Positions 9,260 through 17,943 of a stretch of 64,000 nt of DNA are shown one piece after another. The notes beneath the pieces were generated by a model, which did no database searches, was not told where the DNA came from, and saw only the letters and a program-made list of their open reading frames with translations. Within the stretch, counting starts at the first letter, position 1, and each line of letters starts with the position of its first letter. Made by a program: the position numbers and the translations under genes. Source of the DNA: an uncultured bacterium (lineage in GTDB: Bacteria > Bipolaricaulota > Bipolaricaulia > UBA7950 > UBA9294); the NCBI GenBank assembly GCA_903857865.1, contig CAIOGO010000015.1:62001-126000 (forward strand), in the 5' to 3' direction.

Positions 9260-9919
9260 CTAGCGCGTTCGCGGGCCGAAGCGCGCAGAGTACTCCCCTG
9301 AGAACGCCTGCGCCGCCGCCTCAACTGCAGGGTTCGCGCAGATCTTCCACACGAGCGACGACTGCACTGCCGCGAAGTGAGCTCCGACCTTCCAAGCAAG
9401 CGACAGTTCCTCAGGCGTTCGCACGCTCGCCGCGATCACCTGGGCCGAAAACTCCCGTTCTCTGATCAGGTCGACAATGTCGCCCACGATGCGGCATCCG
9501 TCTCCGCCGATGTCGGAGATCCTCGCCATGTAGGGAGCGAGGTATCGCGCACCGGCCAGAATGGCGAGCAGCGCCTCGTTAGCAGCGCAGATCGCCGTGG
9601 CCGTGACCGCCACGCCTTGGTTCGACAGTCGGTGGATCGCCTCGATCCCGGCGGCCGTCACCGGGACCTTGACGATGACTCGCTTGGGGTCAAGCTCCGC
9701 GAGGGCGGAGCCTTCCGCTACCATGTCAGCCGTGGCCACGCCCGACACTTGCACGAAGACAGGATCGGGCACCATGCGGAGGACCGCCTTCACCATTTGA
9801 GGCGAGGGAACTCCCGCCTCTGCGACTAGAGATGGATTGCTCGCGACGCCGCAGAACACGCCGAGCGCGTACGAGCGCTCGATGTCTCGCATGTCGGCGG
9901 AGATGAGGATCAGTTTCAA
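9260..9919 (-). CDS. Transaldolase / fructose-6-phosphate aldolase-type protein
   Basis: A 219-aa short-form transaldolase (TalC/FSA size). The Schiff-base Lys is in RVIVKVPVTAAG and the barrel strand GVAVTATAIC follows. The start is inferred as TTG 9919: the TTGA overlap with the upstream stop and the AAAGGAG site 8 nt before it fit, and no ATG lies nearby in frame at the right place. Upstream in-frame extension has no family similarity. It cleaves or transfers a dihydroxyacetone unit in the family. It is the fourth member of a coupled gene chain starting at 11686. Confidence 0.87.
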   Translation of the reverse strand: MKLILISADMRDIERSYALGVFCGVASNPSLVAEAGVPSPQMVKAVLRMVPDPVFVQVSGVATADMVAEGSALAELDPKRVIVKVPVTAAGIEAIHRLSNQGVAVTATAICAANEALLAILAGARYLAPYMARISDIGGDGCRIVGDIVDLIREREFSAQVIAASVRTPEELSLAWKVGAHFAAVQSSLVWKICANPAVEAAAQAFSGEYSARFGPRTR

Positions 9920-10275
9920 TGCGAATCTCCTTTGTGGGCTTCGATGGCGTCCAACACGAGTCCCATGTGAGCCAGTGCCGGGCCGCCGTCCATGATCACT
10001 GCGACGAAGGCGGCTTCCACGATCTCTGCCGACGAAGCCCCGTGCGCGAGAGCCGCCTTCACGTGGTACGAGATACAGCTCTCGCAGCCCTTCACGACGG
10101 ACGCGGCCACCGCGATCAGTTCCTTGTGCTTCCGCGAGAGAGCTCCATCCGCGTGCGCGGCGGCCGTGAAGCGACGCCACGCCGAAAGGGTGGGGCCTGC
10201 GTCCGACTTCGACAAGGCCTCGAGCGTCGCGGCCAGCTCGTCCGTCGCTTCGCGCATCGCTTGTACGTGGTTCAT
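9916..10275 (-). CDS. Carboxymuconolactone decarboxylase / AhpD-like protein
   Basis: A 119-aa all-helical CMD-family protein. The conserved CESCISYHVKAALAHGAS segment supplies the CxxC and downstream His of AhpD-like proteins, which act as thiol-disulfide peroxidase partners or small decarboxylases. Start ATG 10275 overlaps the DeoC-like stop (ATGA) and its own stop overlaps the transaldolase start. Its position inside a chain of aldolase genes is odd; a redox or lactone-processing step in the pathway is possible but not shown. Confidence 0.85.
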   Translation of the reverse strand: MNHVQAMREATDELAATLEALSKSDAGPTLSAWRRFTAAAHADGALSRKHKELIAVAASVVKGCESCISYHVKAALAHGASSAEIVEAAFVAVIMDGGPALAHMGLVLDAIEAHKGDSH

Positions 10276-10985
10276 CGCGAAGCTCCCTCCGCCCACGCGG
10301 CGAGGAGTCCTCGCTGAGCCGAGACGGCAACCCGTTTCGCTCCGGCGGCCCGCAAACGCTCGACGTCTGCAAGCGCAGTGACCCCGCCGATGGCTTTCAC
10401 GCCGATCGTACCTTTGGCAAGTTGGCAGAGGTGGCGAACCGCTTCTTCGGATGCCGAGCCTTCCGTGCTCGGCTGGGTCGAGACCAAGCGGAAGCCGATC
10501 GTGTTGCACACGAATGCGAACCCCGCGTCACGGGCGAGCTTGCACACGCGTTCGAGGATGTCCGGCTCGAGGGAGGCGGTCTCAAGAACGAGCTTCAGCG
10601 TTGCCCCCCGAGCCACCTGAGCGATGGCCTGCAACTCGGCGGCGGCGTCTTGCCAATGCCGAGCACGGAGGGCGCCGAAGTGAGGTACGACTTCGAGTTC
10701 CGCCGCTCCTGCAGCGACGGCAACCTCGGCTTCATGCGCCTTCACCGCGGCCGCTTGCGTGCCGAATGGATACGCGATGGGGCACGAGACGCGGCAAGCT
10801 CCGGTGAGGCTCCGCACCGCTCGCGGCACGAGAGCCGATGGCACGACGACGGTGTGCAGTCCGTACACCGTCGCCTCAAGGCAGAGCGCTTCGACGTCGG
10901 CGTACGTGATCTCCTTGCGCAGGTCCGTGTAGTCGATGGTTTGTGCTAGCGCGTCAGGCAGACGTTTTGGATGAGGGGCTCTCAT
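10272..10985 (-). CDS. DeoC-like aldolase homologue B, lacking the Schiff-base Lys
   Basis: A 237-aa TIM-barrel homologue of deoxyribose-phosphate aldolase. Against E. coli DeoC (recalled), the region around Lys167 (FIKTSTG) reads FVCNTIG here, so the Schiff-base Lys is Cys. Asp102 is replaced by Glu (ELEVV). The Lys201 equivalent is kept in IGVKAIGGV. The adjacent paralogue A has the opposite pattern. The start overlaps the A stop by ATGA, giving tight co-translation. It may be a pseudoenzyme partner or a different lyase; aldolase activity of this chain alone is doubtful. Confidence 0.85.
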   Translation of the reverse strand: MRAPHPKRLPDALAQTIDYTDLRKEITYADVEALCLEATVYGLHTVVVPSALVPRAVRSLTGACRVSCPIAYPFGTQAAAVKAHEAEVAVAAGAAELEVVPHFGALRARHWQDAAAELQAIAQVARGATLKLVLETASLEPDILERVCKLARDAGFAFVCNTIGFRLVSTQPSTEGSASEEAVRHLCQLAKGTIGVKAIGGVTALADVERLRAAGAKRVAVSAQRGLLAAWAEGASR

Positions 10986-11686
10986 GACCAGCGCTCCTTC
11001 GCTTCGTCGAGGATCTTGAAGATGGGGCTGGCGTGGATCTTGTCCGTCCCCACGGCGAAGTAGCCGAGGGCGTCTTCGAGCGTACGGACGCCTCCGGAGA
11101 CATCGACTTGGAAGGTGGACCCAAACCGCCGCCGAATGAGCAGGACGTGTTCGAGCTGGGTGTTCCAGCCGTAGCCAGACGAGGTCTTGATGCCGCGGAC
11201 GCCCGTGCGAGCGAAGGCGTCCAGGGTGTACAGGAGCTCGTCGCTCGTGAGGATCGCGGTCTCAGGCACGACCATCATCCAGATCTTGTCTTCTGCGGCC
11301 TCGACCATCGCGCGGGCATCGGACTCGACATCGTCGAACCGCCCCGACTTGATGGCGGAGAAGTACGATCCGATGTCGATTTCTTGTGCGCCGCGGCGGA
11401 TGCCCTCTCGGATGGCAGCGACCTTCGCTTCCGTGGATGCGTTGCCCACCGGGTAGGCTGCCTCGATGCCGATGCGGATGCCCTGGGGCGCAAGGATCTC
11501 GCGGGCGAGCTCAACCCAAGGCTGATCGACGAAGATGGCGTCCACGGGGGGGTATGCCGCGAAGCTACGGAGGAACTGGCGTGCGTCGTCCTCGGTTGCT
11601 GCGGGGGAGAACGTCGCGGTCATCATGCGGCTCGCGAAGGACGCGAGAGTCCTGGGCACTGTAGCGTTCTCAGTCTGCTGGAGCAT
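10982..11686 (-). CDS. DeoC-like aldolase homologue A, keeps Schiff-base Lys, lacks second Lys
   Basis: A 234-aa DeoC/FbaB-family barrel. It retains the Schiff-base Lys in GIKTSSGYG and the Asp in EIDIGSYF, but the second active-site Lys (E. coli Lys201, GFKPAGGVRT) reads FQVDVSGGVRT, a Lys to Asp change. I start at ATG 11686 behind GAAAGGAG; a further in-frame ATG at 11707 lies upstream. It heads the four-gene coupled chain to 9260. It likely cleaves a 2-deoxy or related sugar phosphate; its relation to partner B is the interesting point. Confidence 0.87.
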   Translation of the reverse strand: MLQQTENATVPRTLASFASRMMTATFSPAATEDDARQFLRSFAAYPPVDAIFVDQPWVELAREILAPQGIRIGIEAAYPVGNASTEAKVAAIREGIRRGAQEIDIGSYFSAIKSGRFDDVESDARAMVEAAEDKIWMMVVPETAILTSDELLYTLDAFARTGVRGIKTSSGYGWNTQLEHVLLIRRRFGSTFQVDVSGGVRTLEDALGYFAVGTDKIHASPIFKILDEAKERWS

Positions 11687-11707
11687 GGCTCTCCTTTCGA
11701 TGTCCAT

Positions 11708-13240
11708 TCACGGTCTCGCGCCGCCCACTTGGAGTGGTGCCAGTTGCTCGAAGATCGGCTCGAGCGCGTAATACGCCCGCTCGAAAATCGGGAAGAGCGC
11801 TCGATAGGCTTGAACGTCCGCGGGGCGCGGGTCTTCCGTCAGAGTAATCGGACACAGCCGTTCGACGATGCGGAAGTCGTCGAACACGCCTGTTCCCACG
11901 CCGGCGCACACCGCCGCACCGAGCGACGTCGCGAATTCCCCGCTCTCCAGGCACTGGATGGGGAGTCCGAGGACTCCCGCGAGGACCTGGCGCAGGACGG
12001 GGTTCCGGATCCCGCCCCCGATCATGCGCAGCGCTCGGAGAGAGGTTCCCTGCTCGGTCAAGGCGTGGAGAATGAGGTTCAGATTAAAGGCGACCCCTTC
12101 AAGAACCGCTCGCACGACATCCTCGACGGAATGGCTGCGGGCGAGGCCGACGAAGGCTCCGCGAGCGTTCTCATTCCAGTGGGGACTTCGTTCTCCAATG
12201 AGGTAGGGCAGGAAGAGCACTCCATGCGCTCCCGCCGGGCTGGCCGCAGCCCAGCGATTGAGCTGCGTGTACGCTTCCTCGGCGTTGACGTCCGTGTCGA
12301 CGGGGAAGAGGATGTCACGGATCCAGTCGTAGGAACCACCTGCGCTTTGCATCGTGCCGACCGGCATGTAGAGGTCGGGGACGAGGTGGCAAAGGTTGAA
12401 GATCCGCATGCGGGGATCGATGACGGGCCGCGCGGTGGCGATGGCGATCCAGGACGACGAGCCAAAGTAGTTGTAGCCTTCACCGGCCTCGATCACTCCG
12501 GCGCCGACCGTGGCGCACGCGCCGTCGCCGCCGCCGATGACGACCGGGACCCCCGCCAAGTCGACGCCGTCTACCTGACGTACGTGCCCGACGATCTGCG
12601 TCGACGGAACGGCCTGTGGGAAGAGGCGCTTGGGGATGTCCGCGGCCGCCAGGATCTCCCCGCTCCACTTCTTCGCTTGGAGGTCAAACGCGTTCGTCGC
12701 CGAGGCATCGGAGTAGTCCGTCACGTGTTCCCCAGTCAGTCTGCTGACGATGTAGTCCTTGGACTGGAGGACAACGCGGGTTCGCGCGTAGGTCGATGGC
12801 TCGCGATCTCGCAGCCACATGAGTTTCTCGAGAGTGTAGTTGGGGTTCGGCCGCGTCCCTGTGACCTCGTAGATGGCTTGCGCGGACATCCGCGCGAGAA
12901 GGACCTTCGTTTGGTCCGAGGCCCGCTGGTCGGCCCAGATGATGGCGCGCCGGAGAGCTTGGCCGTTGTCGTCGACCGGTACACAGCCCATCATGTGGCC
13001 ACTAAAGCTGATTCCCGCGAGTGCGGCCTTCGTGATCCCGGCGGAAGTCATGACGTGGGCCGAGGCGCGGCAAACGGCCGCCCACCACGACTCGGGGTCC
13101 TGCTCGACCCAGCCCGGCTGTTCGTAGAACGTTGGGTAGCTTTCGAAGGCCGAAGCGATTAGCTTGCCCGCTTCGTCGAACAGCGCGGCTTTGTTCCCCG
13201 TCGTCCCGAGGTCGTGCGCCAACAAGTAGGCCCTTCCCAT
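11708..13240 (-). CDS. FGGY-family carbohydrate kinase (xylulokinase-like)
   Basis: A 510-aa two-domain sugar kinase. The N-terminal phosphate loop is HDLGTTGNKAALFD (about 8-21), with a SGHMMG segment near residue 85. The C-terminal ATPase domain has GGGIRNPVLRQVLAGVLG. It phosphorylates a pentulose, hexulose or polyol using ATP. ATG 13240 has GGAGG 8 nt upstream; a TTG at 13261 is less likely. The start lies about 20 nt from the upstream dehydrogenase stop. It probably acts on the product of the isomerase-like or dehydrogenase step. Confidence 0.9.
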   Translation of the reverse strand: MGRAYLLAHDLGTTGNKAALFDEAGKLIASAFESYPTFYEQPGWVEQDPESWWAAVCRASAHVMTSAGITKAALAGISFSGHMMGCVPVDDNGQALRRAIIWADQRASDQTKVLLARMSAQAIYEVTGTRPNPNYTLEKLMWLRDREPSTYARTRVVLQSKDYIVSRLTGEHVTDYSDASATNAFDLQAKKWSGEILAAADIPKRLFPQAVPSTQIVGHVRQVDGVDLAGVPVVIGGGDGACATVGAGVIEAGEGYNYFGSSSWIAIATARPVIDPRMRIFNLCHLVPDLYMPVGTMQSAGGSYDWIRDILFPVDTDVNAEEAYTQLNRWAAASPAGAHGVLFLPYLIGERSPHWNENARGAFVGLARSHSVEDVVRAVLEGVAFNLNLILHALTEQGTSLRALRMIGGGIRNPVLRQVLAGVLGLPIQCLESGEFATSLGAAVCAGVGTGVFDDFRIVERLCPITLTEDPRPADVQAYRALFPIFERAYYALEPIFEQLAPLQVGGARP

Positions 13241-13257
13241 CGCGGTTCCTCCGATGC

Positions 13258-14295
13258 TCAACCCTTCAGGTCCACCGTGACCTTGATCGCCTTCTGCGAC
13301 GTGACGAGGTCAATGCCTTTCTGGAAATCCTCCATGCGTGGGATGACGTGGGTCACGAACTGCCCCAGGTCGATGGCGCCGGCGTCGACGAGCGCGATCA
13401 CTTCGTGGTGGACGGCGGCCTCGTCTTGGAATGTCGGCCACTGCACGAAGTGGATGGCCCAGTTGTACGGAGCTTCCTTCCAGTCGATCTCCGCGTGGGT
13501 CTCGGCGGCGATGCCGTAAACGCCGACCTTTCCGTTGAATCTCACCAGCTTGAGGCTGTCGGACATCAGCCGGTTGATGCCGACCGCGTCGATGACGTAG
13601 TCGAACCCATCCGGGCGAATGGCCTTGGCGCGAGCCACAAGGTTCTCGGCCTTCGGATCGATGGCGGCGTCGGCGCCCAAGTGCACCGCGCGGTCGCGCC
13701 GCTCGGCGTTAGGCTCACTGACGACGATGGGAGAGGCTCCCTTCAGCTTCGCGAAGCGCACCATCGACAGGCCCACCGGCCCCGTCCCGTGGATCAGCAT
13801 CGACTGGTTGCGAGCCACGCCGAACCTCTCGATGCCGGACAAGACCTCCTTCAACGTGATGAGCATCACCGCCTGATGGACGTTGAAGTGGTTCGGCACG
13901 ATCTGCTGGGCAAGGTAGATGTCGTAGAAGTCCGTGCGCCCGTCCCGTTTCATCGCCTCGATGTCGCCCACGACCCCGTACTCGGCGAAGCTGCCCCAGC
14001 CGGAGGAATAGCGCTCGTCTTCCACTTTTTCGAGAATCGAACGCAAGACGAGGTCCCCCGGCTTGAACGACGTTACCTTCTTGCTGATGTCCACGACCCG
14101 ACCGACGCTCTCGTGCCCGAGGACGGCAGGATACGTGTCGAATCCCTTGAATTGCCCGTGGATGAGCTTGAGGTCAGTCCCATTGCATATCCCGCAGCTC
14201 AGATTCTCGACGAGTGCCTGGTACTCGCCGAACTTCGGCTTTGGGAGCTGCTCCACCTTCAACGATCCATCTCGATAGACGACTACGCCCTTCAT
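13258..14295 (-). CDS. Zinc-type alcohol dehydrogenase (MDR family), no structural-zinc loop
   Basis: A 345-aa medium-chain dehydrogenase. Catalytic-zinc residues are in SCGICNGTDLKLIHG and LGHESVGR; the Rossmann glycine motif is HGTGPVGLSMVRFAK (about 178-192). The usual four-Cys structural zinc lobe after GD.V is missing: the segment GDLVLRSILEKVEDERYSSG has no Cys. Sorbitol, threonine and glucose dehydrogenase-like members of this family oxidise polyols or sugars with NAD(P). It sits between the isomerase-like gene and the kinase in the catabolic arm. Confidence 0.9.
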   Translation of the reverse strand: MKGVVVYRDGSLKVEQLPKPKFGEYQALVENLSCGICNGTDLKLIHGQFKGFDTYPAVLGHESVGRVVDISKKVTSFKPGDLVLRSILEKVEDERYSSGWGSFAEYGVVGDIEAMKRDGRTDFYDIYLAQQIVPNHFNVHQAVMLITLKEVLSGIERFGVARNQSMLIHGTGPVGLSMVRFAKLKGASPIVVSEPNAERRDRAVHLGADAAIDPKAENLVARAKAIRPDGFDYVIDAVGINRLMSDSLKLVRFNGKVGVYGIAAETHAEIDWKEAPYNWAIHFVQWPTFQDEAAVHHEVIALVDAGAIDLGQFVTHVIPRMEDFQKGIDLVTSQKAIKVTVDLKG

Positions 14296-14365
14296 CCTGG
14301 ACCCCCCTTTTCCTGCCTCTTCGAGTCAGACGCTCAACGGCCCGACTCGACGCGCGATGCGCCTT

Positions 14366-15796
14366 CTACCAGGAGCGTGTCTGGAGATAGTTCCTGTACG
14401 GGACCTTCTCGAGCGGCGTGATGCTCATCCACGCGGCGAACTCGAGCACGGATTCGCTCAGATCCCCCATGGCGAGCGGGAAGTGGTGCTCGAACCCGCT
14501 GACCATGACCGTGTTCACCAAATCCATAGCGGACGCCGGATCCTGGCCGTTGAGCCTGAAGTGGCTCGCCCAACCGCGCGTGCCGCGCGGACTCATCTTG
14601 CGGCCTCCCAACGTCTCTCCCGTGGCGAGCAGGAGCCGGTTGCCGCCGTCGGTCAGCCGCATGAGGGTGAACGGAGTGGCTTTCAGAACGGCATCGAAAG
14701 CCGCTGGCGCAGGGCCCATGGTCCCAGCATCGTCGGCGGCCTGGATCAGCGTGTGTCGGCACTGCACGCACTTCTCGGTCCAGCATGGATGGCCGACGCC
14801 ACAATGCCAGAGGAGGATCGAGTCGTCCGATAGGTCAAGGGCGGAGAGGTCCATGAGAACAGGTCGGTCTCCTCCCATTGCCTTGAGGATGGCCATCGAC
14901 ACCGCGCTGGGGACGTCGCCCTCGCACGCTGCTACATGGCCGTGCTCGTTGAGGCGGCCGAGCGTTGTGCAAGCGGTCAACCCGTAGGCGGCCTGGAAGT
15001 GCGGCCAGCACGCGATACCAACCCCCGTGTATCCGTGTCGCTCGATCAATCGTTCGAGAACAGCATACACGCGGGCGAGCTTCAGGAACTCGCTGTCGGT
15101 GATCCCGTCGCTTGGCACTTCCTTGCAGAGCTGTGTCGCCAGTCGTTGAGCTTCTGCCTTGGGCAGCGCTTCGGCCTGGGCCAGGAGTTCGGTCAGCTCG
15201 TGCCGGTCGACGGTGATGTTGAACTTCGAGCGCAGGCGGCCGTCGTTCCAGTAGACATCGTAGTAGCCTTCAGGCGTGCCGCCGATGTTCGCGAACTTGG
15301 CGCCGTCGAGCTCCTTGATCGCATGCAGTGCCTTTACCGTCGGGGCGAACCGATCCCGGAACTCGCAGTCGTCGGCAAGGCCGTAGAACCACTTGTACTT
15401 CGCGCCGCGCTCGGCGAGGTACGTGCCGAGGATTCCAGAGTAGAGGTTAACGCCACAGAGCGAGTTGAGAAGGAGCGGACCCTCCGTGTGCGGCTCAGGA
15501 ACTGCCCAAAGGCCCAGGGGAACGTCCAGCGCGGCAAAGGCCGCCACGATCTCGCCCGCGCCAAAAGAGCAGGATTGGATGAGCACCATGTCCACATTCG
15601 CTTGCTTCAGTTCGCCGCAGAACGCGGCGCAGAGCTCGACGTCGTTCGTTGCGTCGGGTGCTGCCACGAGGTCGAAGCCCCACTCGCTCCCCAGCGCGCG
15701 CAGGGACGACACTGACTCGCGGTAGATCTTCTTCGACAAGGCTTCGTTGAAGCAGTCGTACCACACCCCTGCGAGTCCAATCTTGAGCTTCGTCAC
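14366..15796 (-). CDS. L-fucose/L-arabinose isomerase-family protein
   Basis: A 476-aa protein with the overall pattern of the fucose isomerase family: an N-terminal KIGLAGVWYDCFNEAL segment, a middle region with LIQSCSFGAGEIV, and a C-terminal domain containing ILLWHCGVGHP, where His and nearby acidic residues bind Mn in relatives. It would convert an aldose to a ketose; the family also includes members of unproven activity. It begins about 40 nt after the permease stop. Substrate identity is open; the neighbouring FGGY kinase suggests a ketose product. Confidence 0.8.
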   Translation of the reverse strand: MTKLKIGLAGVWYDCFNEALSKKIYRESVSSLRALGSEWGFDLVAAPDATNDVELCAAFCGELKQANVDMVLIQSCSFGAGEIVAAFAALDVPLGLWAVPEPHTEGPLLLNSLCGVNLYSGILGTYLAERGAKYKWFYGLADDCEFRDRFAPTVKALHAIKELDGAKFANIGGTPEGYYDVYWNDGRLRSKFNITVDRHELTELLAQAEALPKAEAQRLATQLCKEVPSDGITDSEFLKLARVYAVLERLIERHGYTGVGIACWPHFQAAYGLTACTTLGRLNEHGHVAACEGDVPSAVSMAILKAMGGDRPVLMDLSALDLSDDSILLWHCGVGHPCWTEKCVQCRHTLIQAADDAGTMGPAPAAFDAVLKATPFTLMRLTDGGNRLLLATGETLGGRKMSPRGTRGWASHFRLNGQDPASAMDLVNTVMVSGFEHHFPLAMGDLSESVLEFAAWMSITPLEKVPYRNYLQTRSW

Positions 15797-15835
15797 GGTT
15801 TCCTCCCTCTGCAGTCGCCTTGGATGTGTCCCTTC

Positions 15836-16825
15836 CTATGCGGTCCTTCTCTGTCTCAGCCGGTCGATGACAACGGCGATCACGACAAGAGTGCCGATGA
15901 GAATCTGCTGGTAGAACGGCGACACGCCGATCAAATTGGCGCCATTGCGAAGCACCCCGAGGAACAGGGCTCCAATGAGCGTGCCGACCATGCCCCCGCG
16001 GCCGCCGAAGAAGCTCGTCCCCCCAATGATAACCGCCGTGATGACGTCCAATTCCCATCCCGTGGCCGCTGCCGGCCAAGCGGAACGCGTCCGCGAGGCA
16101 AGGATGATTCCGGCGAAACCGGCCAGCGTGCTGCAGATCACGAAGTTCATGATCCGGTAACGATCGACCTTGATTCCAGAGAGTCGCGCGGCCTCCTGAT
16201 TCCCACCGATAGCATAGATGGCCCGGCCGTAAGGCGTTCGCGTCAATACCAAGTACCCGAGGATCATGAAGGCGGCAAATATGATGACAGGAATAGGAAT
16301 CGGCCCCACCATTCCCCCGCCCAGAGCGCCGAATTCCTTCGGGAGGTTCCCGATTGAGAGCCCCTTCGTGTAGACAAGAGCCAGGCCGCGCGCGATGGAC
16401 ATCATGCCAAGAGAAACGACAAACGAGTGAACCTTCGCCTTCGTGATGATGATTCCCATCACCCATCCCAGCAGTGCAGCCACCGGGAGGGGCAGAAAGA
16501 TGGCTACGAGGGGTGGCAGACCTTGGCGGGCAATGACTCCGGCGGTCAGGGCACCGCAGAGGCCGGCAACCGATCCTACGGAGAGGTCGATATCCGCCGA
16601 AAGGATCACGAACGTCATCCCCACGGACATGATGCCGATCATCGACACTTGGCGAATGACGTTGAAGATGTTGTCCACGCTTAGGAATACGGGTCGAATG
16701 CTTGTGATCACAACGCAGACGAGCAGAAAGATAAAGAAGATGCTGTATTCCCTGAAGAGCGTTTGCACCGCCCGCTTCACATGCGCACCGGTTCGTTGAG
16801 CTGACGTCTCACTCGTCTGTCCCAT
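15836..16825 (-). CDS. Sugar ABC transporter permease (RbsC type)
   Basis: A 329-aa inner-membrane protein with about eight to ten hydrophobic helices and the BPD_transp_2 segment LSADIDLSVGSVAGLCGAL typical of ribose, xylose and galactose transport permeases. Repeated charged loops (YGRAIYAIGGNQEAARLSGI) match the EAA-like cytoplasmic contact with the ATPase. It works with the ATPase at 17944-19575 and the binding protein at 16946-17914. A strong hairpin lies between it and the binding-protein gene. Confidence 0.94.
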   Translation of the reverse strand: MGQTSETSAQRTGAHVKRAVQTLFREYSIFFIFLLVCVVITSIRPVFLSVDNIFNVIRQVSMIGIMSVGMTFVILSADIDLSVGSVAGLCGALTAGVIARQGLPPLVAIFLPLPVAALLGWVMGIIITKAKVHSFVVSLGMMSIARGLALVYTKGLSIGNLPKEFGALGGGMVGPIPIPVIIFAAFMILGYLVLTRTPYGRAIYAIGGNQEAARLSGIKVDRYRIMNFVICSTLAGFAGIILASRTRSAWPAAATGWELDVITAVIIGGTSFFGGRGGMVGTLIGALFLGVLRNGANLIGVSPFYQQILIGTLVVIAVVIDRLRQRRTA

Positions 16826-16903
16826 CCTGACATCCTTCTTCTTTTCCTCGCCCTGAGTCTTCGGTTCCGCGATGGTGTTGCCACGCCTTCGTTTGACAAT
16901 GGC

Positions 16904-16929
16904 GGGGGAGCTTGCGTGTAAGCCCCCCC
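16904..16929 (-). promoter_or_regulatory. Intercistronic hairpin between binding protein and permease genes
   Basis: A 10-bp stem (16904-16913 pairing with 16920-16929, one G-T pair) and a 6-nt loop, just after the binding-protein stop and with no T-run on the minus strand. Such stems usually protect or partly terminate the transcript, raising the binding protein relative to the permease. Confidence 0.6.
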
Positions 16930-16945
16930 GCCCCCAGTGATCGGT

Positions 16946-17914
16946 CTACAGGTCGTAGTTCATCTCGGCCTCGGACCAGATGTTCGAGGGCACGAGCATC
17001 CAAGGATTGATGTCGAAGTCGAGAATCGCGGGAAGGGTACCGTGGATCAGGTACTTGCACAGCTGTTCCGTTGCCAGTCGGGCCATCTCGACCGGATACT
17101 GGATTGTTGCATCCAGCTCTCCGGCCATGACGGCTCTGAGACCGCCAGGAACGCCGTCATATCCGACGACGATGACTTTGTTGAAGTCGATGCCAGCATC
17201 GGTCATGGCTCGAATTGCACCGAGAGCGGAGTCGTCATTCGCGCAGATGACAGCGTCGAAGTCGCCGTGGGTGGCGGTGATCGCGTCTTCCATCACACGT
17301 AGCCCCTCGTCGGGCGAGAAGTGACCGCTCTGCTCGAAAACGATCTGGAGCCCAGGATAGTGAGCCAATTGCGCCTTGACACCGATTTCCCGGTTGATGG
17401 CGGGCGATGAGCCGAGTTCACCAAGGATGTGAACGATCTTGCCCACGCCGCCCAGCCTGGCCGCCACGTATTCGAGCGCCAACCGGCCGCCGAAGATGTC
17501 ATCCGCGCCGACGTGGAACAGGGTGGAAGTCTGGTTGAAAGCCCGACGGTCGAATGTTGCGACAACGATTCCCGCAGCCTTCGCCTCTTCAATGACGGGC
17601 ACAAGAACGTCCACGTTAAGAGGGTTGACCAGAATCGCGTCGACACCTTGTGAAATGAAGTTCTCCATGATCTCGACTTGCCGGCCTGCATCGCCTTCGG
17701 CGTTTTCCACAATCAGTTGGATCTCGGGGTACTTCGCCGCCTCATCGATGACGGCCTGGTACGCGTAGGTCATCCACGTGTAGGCGAGCGTCATGCATGC
17801 GAAGCCGACTTTGTAGGTCTTAGCTGGAGCAGCGCTGAAGATGGGCAGCGCCACCACACCGATCATCAGGGCAATCAACAACATGCCCTTCACAATCAAC
17901 GACGCGCGTTTCAT
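16946..17914 (-). CDS. Periplasmic sugar-binding protein (RbsB type)
   Basis: A 322-aa type-1 periplasmic binding protein. A signal peptide (KRASLIVKGMLLIALMIGVV...) precedes the mature domain. Family motifs include GVDAILVNPLNVDVLVPVIEEAKAAGI near residues 88-115, the GEPGS-like segment read as LGELGSSPA, and VIVVGYDGVPGG. It captures a sugar outside the membrane and delivers it to the RbsC-type permease. A GGAGG ribosome site precedes ATG 17914. The ligand is unknown. Confidence 0.93.
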   Translation of the reverse strand: MKRASLIVKGMLLIALMIGVVALPIFSAAPAKTYKVGFACMTLAYTWMTYAYQAVIDEAAKYPEIQLIVENAEGDAGRQVEIMENFISQGVDAILVNPLNVDVLVPVIEEAKAAGIVVATFDRRAFNQTSTLFHVGADDIFGGRLALEYVAARLGGVGKIVHILGELGSSPAINREIGVKAQLAHYPGLQIVFEQSGHFSPDEGLRVMEDAITATHGDFDAVICANDDSALGAIRAMTDAGIDFNKVIVVGYDGVPGGLRAVMAGELDATIQYPVEMARLATEQLCKYLIHGTLPAILDFDINPWMLVPSNIWSEAEMNYDL

Positions 17915-17943
17915 AGAACTTCCTCCTCGCTTGATATAGCCAG

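Noticed and set aside
10272-11686. DeoC pair as a simple recent duplication
   Set aside because: The two proteins differ over most of their length and have opposite active-site changes, so they are old, diverged paralogues rather than a recent copy.
11033-13162. Long open frame on the plus strand over the DeoC-A and kinase genes
   Set aside because: It is antisense to two well-supported genes and has a composition expected of high-GC shadow frames, with no family motif.
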